A stretch of 64,000 nt of DNA from Cristatella mucedo (lineage: Eukaryota > Bryozoa > Phylactolaemata > Cristatellidae): contig WPIO01000034.1 in the NCBI GenBank assembly GCA_009760855.2, positions 3,295,001-3,359,000 of the forward strand, given 5' to 3'. The notes below the pieces were generated by a model that was not told where the DNA came from, did no database searches, and saw nothing but the letters and a program-made list of their open reading frames with translations. A program made the position numbers and the translations under genes. Shown in pieces: positions 9,991 through 19,692 of the stretch. Position 1 is the first letter of the stretch; every line of letters starts with the position of its first letter.

Positions 9991-10265
9991 CAGCGAGAGC
10001 GAGGCGGCAGCAGCGAGAGCGAGGCGGCAGCAGCGAGAGCGAGGCGGCAGCAGCGAGAGCGAGGCGGCAGCAGCGAGAGCGAGGCGGCAGCAGCGAGAGC
10101 GAGGCGGCAGCAGCGAGAGCGAGGCGGCAGCAGCGAGGGATGAGCGAGAGCGAGGCGGCAGCAGCGAGAGCGAGGCGGCAGCAGCGAGAGCGAGGCGGCA
10201 GCAGCGAGAGCGAGGCGGCAGCAGCGAGAGCGAGGCGGCAGCAGCGAGAGCGAGGCGGCAGCAGC
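9991..10265. repeat. 20-bp minisatellite, about 13 copies
   Basis: The unit GCGAGAGCGAGGCGGCAGCA repeats with a 20-bp period and is interrupted once near 10134-10143 (gagggatgag). It lies immediately upstream (minus strand) of the CAP exon acceptor, so it is probably intronic. All frames are open because the unit has no stop. A 20-bp period cycles through three frames every 60 bp, giving an apparent 20-residue protein repeat that is most likely meaningless. Confidence 0.95.
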
Positions 10266-10686
10266 TCGACGGGCCTCAACCATCCCGCCCCGCCCCGCCC
10301 CGTCACAGCGCGGCGCGCCGGCCGCGGCATCTTCGGAAGACGCGTCCAGACCCGCCCGCAGCGGTCAGACGCTCGCCCGTCCGGATGGCGCAAATCTGTC
10401 GCCGCTGGCCGCGCGCGCCGGGCACGAGCGTCGGCGGATCGTTGGCCGGAGATCGTCGAGCTTCCATCGCAGCTACTCCGGAAGCTCCTGCTGTCGTGAG
10501 TTTCCGGATTTTTCGGCGGATAAAATTTCCGCCGCTGCCGCTGCCGGCCTTCCGGCTCAAATTTCGGCGTCGGTTCGGCGCGCGACGCTTGAGGACGGGG
10601 ACTCTCGAGCGCGCCGCGAACGCCAGCGACGGATCACGCCATCGGGGAGGGCGGAGGTAGGGGAAGCCGCCATTTGCGGCGGGATC
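10266..10686. other. GC-rich, no gene recognised
   Basis: Long apparent ORFs on both strands reflect composition. The missing first CAP exon would be expected on the minus strand at or beyond here, but no His-Asn-x-x-Arg type motif was found. Confidence 0.4.
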
Positions 10687-10726
10687 GAGCATGAAACGTC
10701 TCTGTCTACAGAGACGTTTCACGCTC
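10687..10726. repeat. hairpin with 18-bp arms
   Basis: Arms 10687-10704 and 10709-10726 pair with one mismatch around a TCTA loop. The core TCTCTGTCTACAGAGACGTT also occurs at 9678-9697, next to the CAP exon inverted repeat. Confidence 0.9.
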
Positions 10727-11139
10727 GAGCCGGAACTTTCGGCTCGCATTTCCGTCGTGCGAAATTGGTTATAAAGCCACCCGGTTGCAAGGAGCAAAGG
10801 CTTACGGCCCAGGACTTACGCCAGGAGGGCGGATGCAGCGTGGCCTTTGCTACTTCCAGGAGAGGGTTGAATTGCTAAGCCAAGGGGTCTGCAGCTCCAC
10901 GCTCTGCCCCCCCCCCACGGCAAGGCACGCCCATGGTGGGAAGGCGAATAACGCTGGATGAGAGCTGGTCTAGTAAGAGAGCCGACGTATATGCATTAAG
11001 CTGCAGCTCACCTTACGGCTGCTTCTCATTTCCTGCGAGCCGCCGGCGAACGGCTGGCGAGCTGAGTCTGGGACTTCCGGCTAGGGTCCCGGAAGCAACG
11101 CCAACGATCACCAAGTGCAATACCCCGCGATTTTTAACA
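10727..11139. other. no gene recognised
   Basis: Contains a short poly-C run near 10908-10917. A 96-codon plus-strand ORF at 10933-11223 has no motif and runs into the dispersed repeat that follows. Confidence 0.4.
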
Positions 11140-11412
11140 AACGACGAGACGAACCTCGATTGCGTACTACGAGCTCGGCCGCTGGATTATAAATTCAAAC
11201 CGCTTATGAAATGGCTTCCATAAGCTATTTATTTTTATCAAGCTTATTAGAAATGCAATTTATGATTACGTACAGACGAGATTGTTGCATGACTTACGAC
11301 CTGGCCATCGTATAAGGCACGGGCCTGACATTAGTCGCTCTGTTGGAGCAACGATTTGCCGGTCGGCGAGTACGGGCGCTGATCGTGGGCTGCTGTGCGG
11401 AGCCTGGAAACG
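11140..11412 (+). repeat. unclassified dispersed repeat D, copy 1 (5' part)
   Basis: Aligns by eye with 15838-16110. Shared words in order: AACCTCGATTG, TCGGCCGCTGGATT / TTGGCCGCTGGATT, AGCTTATTAG, GATTACGTAC / TATTACGTACG, CTTACGACCTGG, GTATAAGGCACG, and CGGCGAGT. No coding capacity was recognised. The homology resumes after the LINE at 12233 (GGCTATCGTTTG), so this copy is split by the insertion. Confidence 0.75.
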
Positions 11413-12232
11413 AGTAATGTAATGTAATGTATCACCGCCTGTAACTCCACCAAGTCATACAGACTATGTGGGTGTTACGCAGGAGAGTTTTGTATAGCGC
11501 ACTCACAGCCTAAGCGGCTTTCGGTACGCATTCGGTAGCCAACAGACTTTATCTCACGCAACAAAGAGAAAGTGGGAAGCATAGCAGAGTCAGGAGAGCA
11601 GTTGAGGTAGTGAGTAGCATAGAAATAGCAGCTCAGGACCGCTGGAAAGGATGAGCTATAGTCGGCAGTAAGAGAGTATTTGTCGTTGCGTAAGAATTGT
11701 GGATGCGTGTTCCACACTCTAGGACCTGCGGAGCTAAAGCTTCTGTCGCCAACGGTCTTTAAGCGGAGGAATGCAAGAGCTAATTTATTGTCCACACAGG
11801 TCCCGAGGGCGCGAACAGGCTGAAACTGGTGCAACAGTTCAGCTAGGTACGAAGGAGCCAACCCGTGGCGGGCCTTGTGGGTCAGCGTAAGAACTTTGCT
11901 CTGTATCCGTTGCTCAACCGGCAACCATCCTAGCTCTTTTAGCAAAGGAGACACGCGCTCAAATCTCTGGGACTTGAAGACTAGCCTTGCAGCCATATTC
12001 ATATTCCGCTGCAGTGGCCTAGTAGCTTTCTTTGGCAGCCCAGCCAATAGGGAATTGCAATAATTAAGCCGAGACAGAACTAAGGAGCTAGTTAAATTTT
12101 TTACAAACAATTGTAGGAGACTGCTCCTAATCTTGGATAGGGATCGGACGTGATGGTTAGCTGTAGAAGCAGTCTTCTGAATGAAGCGTTTAAAATCCTA
12201 TTGGAAGTCACGCGTCGAATCCAGCGGTAATG
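11413..12232 (-). mobile_element. LINE family A copy, 5'-truncated, inserted into repeat D
   Basis: A 211-codon frame at 11475-12110 (minus) encodes the C-terminal domain: NLTSSLVLSRLNYCNSLLAG, AARLVFKSQRFERVSPLLKE, HGLAPSYLAELLHQFQP, and DRSFSSAGPRVWNTHPQF. These match the conserved C-terminal block of CR1/L2-like ORF2 proteins. The element ends (minus strand) in GATACATTACATTACATTAC, the family's 3' microsatellite tail. It is severely 5' truncated: RT and endonuclease are absent. This is the cleanest reading of the family C-terminus in the window. Confidence 0.88.
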
Positions 12233-12300
12233 TGTAGGCTATCGTTTGCGTTAGTTTTTCGATACGGTCTTATCTCTAGCACAGCTTGCTGTGATATCGA
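12233..12300 (+). repeat. dispersed repeat D, copy 1 (3' part)
   Basis: GGCTATCGTTTGCGTTAG resumes the sequence of repeat D copy 2 (GGCTATCGTTTGTGC at about 16139) directly after the LINE's 5' end. Confidence 0.55.
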
Positions 12301-12547
12301 GCGCTGAGTCGTTAGCGTTGACGTAGAGCGAGCTTCGGGTGTTTGCACAGAAGCGCACGCGTTGTTCCGCCGCTATCCGAACTAGTGTGGGTCGCGCGGT
12401 CATAACATAAGCGTGCGCCCCAGGTCAAGATTTAGGCGACGCGCTTGCCGACGTCATCTAATTTACCACTACGACAGCGCGCTGCCCTTTTGGCTTGTCC
12501 GGCGCCGCCGCTCTGGCGTTGCCGCCGCTTTCGCACTCGCGGCGAGC

Positions 12548-12650
12548 GAGTTATTTCTATAACAGCGAGCCTACTCGTGAGTTATTTCTATAACAGCGAG
12601 CCTACTCGTGAGTTATTTCTATAACAGCGAGCCTACTCGTGAGTTATTTC
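12548..12650. repeat. 31-bp tandem repeat, 3 copies plus partial
   Basis: The unit starts GAGTTATTTCTATAACAGCG and repeats at 12548, 12579 and 12610, then a partial copy follows at 12641. The copies look identical, so the expansion is recent. The unit contains an imperfect palindrome (TTATTTCTATAA). Confidence 0.92.
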
Positions 12651-12733
12651 GCAGCGCACCGCCGTTTGAGCTCCTACCGAGTAAACTGACGGTGTTGGTC
12701 CCATTTTTGCACCGTGACCTTAGTAGTCTGCAT

Positions 12734-12734
<1 letters not shown>

Positions 12735-12818
<84 letters not shown>
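12735..12818. repeat. (AG)42 microsatellite
   Basis: A pure AG dinucleotide run of 84 bp. Confidence 0.97.
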
Positions 12819-12820
<2 letters not shown>

Positions 12821-13254
12821 CTGGATTGTAATCAATACTAGGAGCCTCTGTCGATTTCAAATGCCCCCGAGTTATAGGAGATCTAACTCGGACCGAGGAA
12901 ACTATTAGATGCCGTAATAAAACCTCCCGATAGAACTAAAAGGCCAAAGGTCAAAGTCAAGGATCGTAGGGAAAAATCGAAGGTCAGGAATGGCAAACGG
13001 GCTCAGTGGAGTGCGGAGCTATAGCCCTGGATTGAAGGAACGCTTAAGAGGATACTTAAGCTATTTGCAACAACTTAGCGCATGGAAATGCCAACTTTTA
13101 GTGGTTTTAGGTGGCTTTTCTACGCTTTAATTGGCCATAGTCGCATGTTGGTTCCCCTTAATTGTCTTTCGTTTGAGTAAATATAAAGTTTGAAGATCGC
13201 TTTCAAGAGGAGCCGTGACGTTCGTGACTGTGACCTAGTCGCTACCTAAACGGC
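12819..13254. other. no gene recognised
   Basis: AT-moderate sequence without long ORFs or recognisable repeats. Confidence 0.5.
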
Positions 13255-13418
13255 TCTCCTGAATCAGCCATGCTTCCGACTTTTTTGCGTCAGAAAAAGT
13301 CTGTTGGCTGCCGAATGCTTACTGAAAGCCGCTTAGGCTGTGAGCAAGCTGTAGAACACTCTCGTGCATAACACCCATTTAGTCTTCGTGGCTTTGTTGA
13401 CTTAAGGACGGAGATACG
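13255..13418 (+). mobile_element. LINE family A solo 3' end
   Basis: Starts at the codons equivalent to the LPTF part of family A and continues through the shared 3' UTR words GAAAGCCGCTTAGGCTGTGAG and CGGAGATACGTAAT. Only the terminal 160 bp are present, an extreme 5' truncation. Confidence 0.8.
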
Positions 13419-13419
13419 T

Positions 13420-13640
13420 AATAATAATAATGCACTTGATAAAGCGCCTTCAGAGAACTCAATCTCTTTCTAGGCGCTTTACATTTGCTGCAAAGGAAGC
13501 ACGATTGGATGTTTAGTTGTAGCATGCTCGATAAGCAACAAGACTAACAGGGGTTTGGGGTGCCGTGCGCAGGGTTAGCGTGCAAGTGTGGTTAGTGGCA
13601 GCATGCACAGTGTCAGCAAGTATGAGCACAATACACCTTG
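13420..13640 (-). mobile_element. LINE family B solo 3' end
   Basis: On the minus strand it contains GTAAAGCGCCTAGAAAGAGA, then TTGAGTTCTCTGAAGGCGCT, then AAGTGCATTATTATTATTA. This is the same stem-loop and ATT tail as the copies at 13786-14400 and 63763-64000. It abuts the family A tail ending at 13418, with opposite orientation. Confidence 0.75.
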
Positions 13641-13785
13641 ACCTTGATTTTGTAACGTCGTCGCGTTGATTCTTTCCTCCATCAAGAAATTTCACATACG
13701 GACAGCATAGACAGGATAGCGTTATTTACCTGTCCGTTGATTTTCTGGCATTATGTACAATGTACGCGAGTAAAACAGCTACATT

Positions 13786-14400
13786 CAGGTCTCCGCATAT
13801 CATTAGTTGTGAGCGTCGCAGCTGCCACATCGCACCACTTCTCGCCAACCTTCACTAGCTACCAGTCAAGCAACGCATCGACTTCAAGGCTTTTTCGCTC
13901 ACTTTCAGGTCCCTTCATTCTTTGGCTCCAGCCTACCTGTCAGATCTACTCTTCCATCAGGCTAGGCATAGTACCACCAGCTTTTATGAATCAACTGTTT
14001 ACCTATACCTCGTACAAACCTCAAATCCTTTGGAGACTGTGCCTAGTTCGTATGCTCCCAAAGCCTGGAACTCACTTCCGACTTGCATCACGACATTTCC
14101 TGAGTTGCAAAAATTTAAATTGAAATTAAAAATGCACCTATTTATGACTGCATTTAGTGGGTCCCTGTGATTCGTTCTTTATGGGCTTATACGTGCTGAC
14201 ACTGTTGCACGCTGCCACTAACCACAGTTGCATGCTGATCCTGTGCATGTCACTCCTAACTATGGTGTTCATGTTGTTGATCAAGCATGATATCACTCAC
14301 CACTCGATCGTGTTTCCTTTGCAGCTAACGTAAAGTGCCTAGAAAGGGATTGAGTCCTCTGAGGGCACTTTATCAAGTTTATAATTGTTATTCTATTTAA
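13786..14400 (+). mobile_element. LINE family B copy, C-terminal part and 3' end
   Basis: In shifting frames it reads HLAPAYLSDLL-type sequence near 13920, then SYAPKAWNSLPTCITTFPEL, then the terminal KLKMHLFMTAFSGSL with stop at 14167-14169. The 3' UTR ends in GTAAAGTGCCTAGAAAGGGA, GGGCACTTTATCAAG and an AT-rich tail near 14395. The architecture is that of CR1/L2 elements, but the sequence differs clearly from family A. RT is absent. Confidence 0.82.
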
Positions 14401-14764
14401 TAAGGCCTGTGAATTAGCCTTTAAAGCAAATGATACGGTCAGTTGTGAGACTCTATGAAACTAATTGTGGGACTCTTGGTTGAATGGCCGGGTAAATCAT
14501 ACGTTTTCTGCAGTACTACCGGCCTCTTCGGGTTTGCAGGCCTTTTCAAGTAAGTAAGTGCTGCTTCTTCAGCTTTGCAGGTATCGTCAAGTTGCAAAAT
14601 TAGCCATCTCCTTCTTTGTTGGAAGCTTACAATAAATCCTTTTGTTTTTCCAGTTCTTGACCTTAAAAATTTAATCTGAAACTGTTTTGTCAGTGGTGTT
14701 GTCGCTCCGCAGGCCGATTCTTATACCAATTATATCTGTGCGTATTAATATATCTATGACCCGA
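14401..14764. other. no gene recognised
   Basis: AT-rich, without long ORFs or recognised repeats. Confidence 0.5.
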
Positions 14765-15040
14765 GAATGCTAAAAAGACTAAGACTAAGAGAGAGTGAGT
14801 GCTAGAGACTAAGTGGGCGTTAAGCTCAGTCGCGAGTTTTCTACAGCTCGCCCAGAGCCTGAGTGGTTTCTAGGTGCGCATCCTGCAGCACTCCAACACA
14901 CTCTATCTCGCGCAACGACGAGAAACAAAACAAAAAAACAAAAGTCATGTCGGGTGAGGGAGCTGTTGAGCGAATGACTATCACGTCGGGCGGCGGGAGC
15001 GAAGGAAATTCGTTGCGCACGCCGCAGAAAACAGAACATC
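14765..15040 (-). mobile_element. diverged relative of the LINE family A 3' end
   Basis: Minus-strand reading aligns with family A in order: CTCAACAGCTCCCTCACCCG (family A CTCAACTGCTCTCCTGACTC), GTTGCGCGAGATAGAGTGTG (GTTGCGTGAGATAAAGTCTG), a following CGCACCTAGAAACC segment, and CAGGCTCTGGGCGAGCTGTAG. The similarity is moderate throughout, so this is an older copy or a sister family. Confidence 0.6.
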
Positions 15041-15837
15041 TATTTGCATGAGATTCAGCGACTTCTAAAATTTCGTTTTTGCGCTTTTAAACTACGCCGC
15101 GCGCCGCGTAAACGGAAGTCACTCCCGATTCACTAGCCGACGCCGACCAATGGGAAGAGAACCCAAGCGAATGGAAATGCGAATGGCGAATGGTGAACTC
15201 TCACGGTTGAATACAAACTATCATTTGAACTAGAAAGCAAAGCCGCGAAGTTGGCAAATGTGAGAAAGGACCGCATTTCGATGCCGACGAATCAAGACGG
15301 AAACGGAGAGCAAAGCGCACGTAATACAGGCACGACTGTGGCCGACAGCGACAAAAAGAAAACAAGACAGAAAAAATGCTTCAATTTCTTTTGATAATAA
15401 CAATATTAGCAAATTATGAAATGCGTAGTGCGGCTTGCTTGGCGACGGTCGGGAGTACGGTAGCTGTCTTCCATTTGGCAAGTCCTACGCTTCTTTCACG
15501 AATGCACCTCGTTTGCGTTTTTTCCCGACTCGGGGACGAGGCTCCCGAGTTAGTTCTGCGGACTCATCGCAATGTTGGCGCAAGTAAGTTTCTCCTGCGA
15601 TGAGTCCGCAGACGACTTGAACGCTACCCGGTGTACGCGCGCATCGCTCTCGTCTTCGCGGGCGAACGCAAGTGAACGCGTCGACTTCTCGTGCGTCTCC
15701 TTCTACCGCGGTGCGCAGCGCTGCTGAATTGGTGCGCAGGTGCAGAGCGAACGTGTTGATTGGTCTTCTTGTCCCGAATCTCTGAAGCTTAACTGTATTG
15801 GCAACGCCCCGGCGATAATGAACCGCGAGCCTGGCAG
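15041..15837. other. no gene recognised; contains one hairpin
   Basis: Moderately GC-rich. Only the hairpin at 15555-15612 stands out. Confidence 0.5.
15555..15612. repeat. hairpin with 17-bp perfect arms
   Basis: TCTGCGGACTCATCGCA (15555-15571) is the exact reverse complement of 15596-15612, with a 24-bp spacer. No ribozyme core or tRNA signature was found in it. Confidence 0.92.
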
Positions 15838-16165
15838 CCGAACCTCGATTGTGAACTACAAGCTTGGCCGCTGGATTGCAACTTACTCAGACCCGCTTAC
15901 GAAATAGCCGCACTAAGTCGAAGCTTATTAGCAACGCGATTTACTATTACGTACGAACAAGATTGCTGCATGCCTTACGACCTGGAGACCGTATAAGGCA
16001 CGAGCCTGACCTTGACCTTGGGAACTCTCTTGGAGTAGCAGTCTGCCAATCGGCGAGTCGTAGCGCTGAGCGTGAGCTGAGCGAAGCTTGTGAACGAGTC
16101 TATTGGAACTCGCGTGCTCTATAAGCCGTACTGCATGCAGGCTATCGTTTGTGCTTTTTAAAATC
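15838..16165 (+). repeat. unclassified dispersed repeat D, copy 2 (uninterrupted)
   Basis: Same order of words as 11140-11412 plus 12233-12300, without the LINE insertion, so it gives the empty-site structure. An 86-codon ORF at 15864-16124 lies inside but is not kept open in copy 1. Confidence 0.75.
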
Positions 16166-17295
16166 CGTCATTGTAGCTAGCGCCGCTAGCAGAAGAGGTA
16201 TGGAGGGCGAAGTGTTGCCTTTATCTCTTACACATTCACGCAAAGCCTCTTGAAGCGTCAATTCGTGCTCATGGCCTCGGCTATCCTTTCAGTGCCAACG
16301 AAACCCAGCGGAGTTCATCTCTAAAGCGCTCATAATCAGCTGTGACGCAGTGACTCAGCTACCGCCGCCGCGAGTAAGCGATCCCCCCTCTCTCAAGAGG
16401 TGTACGTGTGCGATCGTTCAAACAGTTCGTGGCCGTGTTAAAAAAAATTGATTTTAATAATAATATAATGAAATAGTAATTTGATGAATGTAATCATGAT
16501 TTAATGAAAAACACGGCGCAAGAATCGACTCGCGAGTATTGACTAGCACCGCTGACTGACCACTGGAAGAAGTTGGAAGGTGGAGCTAGCTTCTCACTCA
16601 CTCTCTCAAATCTCCAGCCGGAAATAGAGCATACAAGAAGTGTGTGGGCCACAAGAGTCTAAGAAAGACAGGACTTTCAAAGGCGGCTTTCCAGGTTGGT
16701 CAGACCAGGTTCGTACCAGGAACTGAAAAAGCAGGCGAGTAGAAAACATTTTATCTGATACTGATGTATGCTATAATCCGATAATCTGCATAATCTCAAA
16801 GATTGCTCGCTACAGAGAGCTATGCAGCCCGACGCATCGAGATGTCATGTTTTCTGAGGGCACTCTGCAGATGTATTATTATTATTGTGTCCAACGAAGA
16901 GAAGAGTTTTTGCTACGTCTGCTTCTACTTGTGTTAATCGTCGCTGTTTGACTTTCGGATGCAATCTGGGCACCGCGTTCTCAGTGCCTGCTACTCCAGC
17001 GTGCGACCTGCCAGGTCAAATGACCTGCTAGACCTTGCGACATGCTTCGCTTACGGTCGTCGAAACATTCCGTCGCCCTAATGTCCGAGTCCGCAGCTGA
17101 AGTTTTGGAGCATGCATTGATATATTTGCTATGCGGTATTTGATAATTCTCGAAAGGCCGCTGTGAACATGCTCGCATTTCCTTGAGACGTCGCAGGAAT
17201 CTCCTTATTGCCACGTCCAGCATACTTATCGAGACTGGTAATAGCAATGACAGTAATGAATTTTATGGCACCCTCGGTTCCCACCGCTCATTTTG
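16166..17295. other. no gene recognised
   Basis: Contains a LINE-type tail with GGGCACTCTGCAGATG and ATT triplets at about 16850-16895 (plus). An 88-codon minus-strand ORF at 16981-17247 has a charged N-terminal segment (FLRRLKEMRACSQRPFEN), but no homology that I recognise and no clear splice context. Confidence 0.45.
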
Positions 17296-18098
17296 ATCTG
17301 AGGTGCTTAATTCAGAAGTCTGCTTCTACAGCTAGCCATCACATCCGATCCCTATCCAAGATTAGGATCTGTCTCCCGCAGTGGCTTGTAAAAAAAATTA
17401 ACTAGCTCCTTAGTTCTGTCTCGGCTTGATTATTGTTATTCCTTTTGGCCGGGCTGCCAAAGAGAGCTATTAGGCCACTGCAGCGGAATATGAATATGGC
17501 TGCAAGACTAGTCTTCAAGTCCCAGCGGTTTGAGCACGTGTCTCCTTTGCTACAAGAACTAGGATGGATGCCGGTTGAGCAACGGATGCAGAGCAAAGTT
17601 CTTACGCTGACCCACAAGGCCCGCCACGGGTTGGCTCCTTCGTACCTAGCTGAACTGTTGCACCAGTTTCAGCCTGTTCGCGCCCTCAGGTCCTGTGTGG
17701 ACAATAAATTAGCTCTTGCATTCCTCCTCTTAAAGACCGTTGGCGACAGAAGCTTTAGCTCCGCAGGTCCTAGACTGTGGAACACGCATCCACAATTCTT
17801 ACGCAACGACAAATACTCTCTTACTGCCGACTATAGCTCATCCTTTTCAGCGGTCCTGAGCTGCTACTTCTATGCTACGCACTACCTCAACTGCTCTCCT
17901 GACTCTGCTATGCTTCCCACTTTCTCTTTGTTGTGTGAGAGTTGCTTTGAGTTTCGCTTGATGTCTGTTGGCGTGAAATTGGTCTGAATGCGTACCGAAA
18001 GCCGCTTAGGCTGTGAGTGCGCTATTCAAAACTCTCCTGCGTAACACCCACGTGGTCTTTATGATTTTGTGGAGTTACAGACGGAGATACATTACATT
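17296..18098 (+). mobile_element. LINE family A copy, 5'-truncated
   Basis: A frame of 184 codons at 17433-17987 covers the C-terminal domain (AARLVFKSQRFEHVSPLLQE, HGLAPSYLAELLHQFQP, DRSFSSAGPRLWNTHPQF). A frameshift near 17395-17440 separates the preceding block (IQKSASTASHHIRSLSKIRI). The 3' end carries GGAGATACATTACATTATAT. The element lacks RT and endonuclease, like copies at 11413 and 27909. Confidence 0.87.
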
Positions 18099-18329
18099 AT
18101 ATAGGTGAGATCGATCCAACGAAGTCGAGTTCTCTCAACTCCCTTGCTGCATGTATTTCTAATGTATCTGAGAGGCAGCAAACTGTACTCATTTAACGAC
18201 AATAAAAAAAGCTTACTAGTAATTGGCAAACCAAGTGTGATTCAGCAATTGGAAAACACAACCCTCATAATCGGCTTTGCTAGCATATCTCCTGTCAAGT
18301 TATCGCAAAATTCCCAAGTGACCTTTCAT

Positions 18330-18622
18330 TAGACGTCCACATCAGCCCGACAGCCTAGTCTGCCCTACTTTTAGCTACATAGCATTGCTAAAATTCGGGC
18401 TTGCTTAAACAGTGATGCTAAATCTAAATTGGTCCACGCATTCGTGAAATCCCGGCTCGATTTATGTAGCTCACGGCTTTCTGGTCTACCGGTCTGTGCA
18501 ATCAGGTGCTTACAGTTTGCACAAGCACTTTGCAGCTAGGCTTGTCTGTCGTGAGCGTCGTTTCCGCATCGCATCACTTCTCGCCGCACAAAGAGCGCTG
18601 GAAAAATGTATTATTATTATCG
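18330..18622 (+). mobile_element. LINE family B-like internal fragment
   Basis: Broken frames read, in order, a block ending with SRLDLCSSRLSGLPVCAIR, then RLQFAQAL-type sequence and the HHFSP block also seen at 13840 (family B). It ends near an ATT-rich tail at 18608-18620. Frameshifts are frequent. Confidence 0.55.
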
Positions 18623-18926
18623 ATGAAAGGATTGTCGAATCAGTGATCCAATCCCTAAAGTCCTGAAAGAAAGGAAGTGCCTACGAAGTGACGATGCCAT
18701 TATCTTACCTTTATATACTATCTCATTATCTGTCTACAATATCCAGAGCGTTTACTCTCATCTGGAAGATACGTGGGCTTTAGTTCGACGTTTTCCGGAC
18801 CCGACCACCCGGAAGTAGCTGGAGACCGCCCAGAAGCAGCTGGAGGGAGGGGCACCGCCCGGAAGAAGCGCTTTAGAGGTCAACTTCTGAGTCCGAACTT
18901 TAAACTCGGAAACTAACAACCGCATA
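18623..18926. other. no gene recognised; downstream of Cdx
   Basis: Contains a short internal duplication of GCCCGGAAG-type sequence near 18800-18870. No ORF of interest. Confidence 0.5.
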
Positions 18927-18954
18927 GGGGGGGGGGGGGGGGGGGTGGGGGGGG
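18927..18954. repeat. poly-G tract (G19-T-G8)
   Basis: Nearly pure G run, capable in principle of quadruplex formation. It lies just beyond the predicted Cdx poly(A) signal. Confidence 0.95.
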
Positions 18955-19008
18955 ACAGCGGCGGGCAGTTCTCAGCAGAAAGCTCTTCGTTTACCATTCA
19001 CCAAAGTG

Positions 19009-19014
19009 TTTATT
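19009..19014 (-). terminator. candidate polyadenylation signal of the Cdx gene
   Basis: AATAAA on the minus strand, 680 bp downstream of the Cdx stop codon, followed by GT-containing sequence (TTTGGTGAATGG). It would give a 3' UTR of roughly 0.7 kb. No closer canonical AATAAA was noticed on this strand. Confidence 0.45.
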
Positions 19015-19692
19015 TAAATACGTAAAAAGCACACCCGAAGAGCATATAAAAGCGCACGTGACAAGGTAAAAAGCACAAGTGAGATCGGACCTCATGAGAG
19101 AGTGACGAGCTAGCTCACCATCGCACAGAGGCCGGGTATGACTCAAGTAACGACTTTGACGAGAAACAAAATGGATGCAAATGCAAACACGCAAATTCCG
19201 ACGGCTGAACTGCCGAGTGGCAGCCACCAGGAGCAGCACCGGTTTCCGGGTTGGGCGGCTCTCGCTGGGCGCGAGCGGCCGTCGCCCGAGCCGTCGGAAA
19301 AGTCAGCAGTGCACGACTAGCAATTCCTTTCTCTTTTCCGGAGACGCTTTTCCGACGGCTGGAATGGAAGAGCTAGAGTGGACTAGAGGAGCCTCGCTCT
19401 AGGAGCGAGGCTGTGCAAGGGGCCACGATCTCGCCCAAGCTTTTCCGAACAGAGAGCGTTGCCAGCAGCACCAGCTGCTGCAGCGAGCAGGCTCTTCACG
19501 CAGGCGAAGCGGTGGTGGACCGGGCGAGCGAGCTCTGGCACGAGGGGGCGGGACACACCCTCCGACATTGTCAGTTTGCAGAGCTCCCTCGCTCGGTTTC
19601 CGACGTTCGAGCGGCCGGACGCGATCACTTCGGCGGCGATCGACGGGAATGTTGCCGACAGGGCGCGCTACGATGCAACGCGGCTGGCGCCC
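19015..19692 (-). other. predicted 3' UTR of the Cdx gene
   Basis: Lies between the Cdx stop and the AATAAA at 19009-19014. A 60-codon plus-strand ORF at 19138-19320 is the most regular open frame here, but it has no motif and is probably fortuitous. Confidence 0.4.

Noticed and set aside
9662..10393. 243-codon minus-strand ORF with a 20-residue Leu/Arg/Cys repeat
   Set aside because: It is the 20-bp minisatellite read through successive frames, running through the CAP exon in the wrong frame.
10303..10797. 164-codon minus-strand ORF as the first CAP exon
   Set aside because: It lacks a signal peptide and any CAP N-terminal motif; the frame is explained by GC content.
15596..15612. GATGAGTCCGC in the hairpin resembles part of a hammerhead ribozyme
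   Set aside because: The CUGAUGA core and the opposing GAAA are absent.
19138..19320. 60-codon plus-strand ORF downstream of Cdx
   Set aside because: It lies in the predicted Cdx 3' UTR on the opposite strand, with no motif or context.
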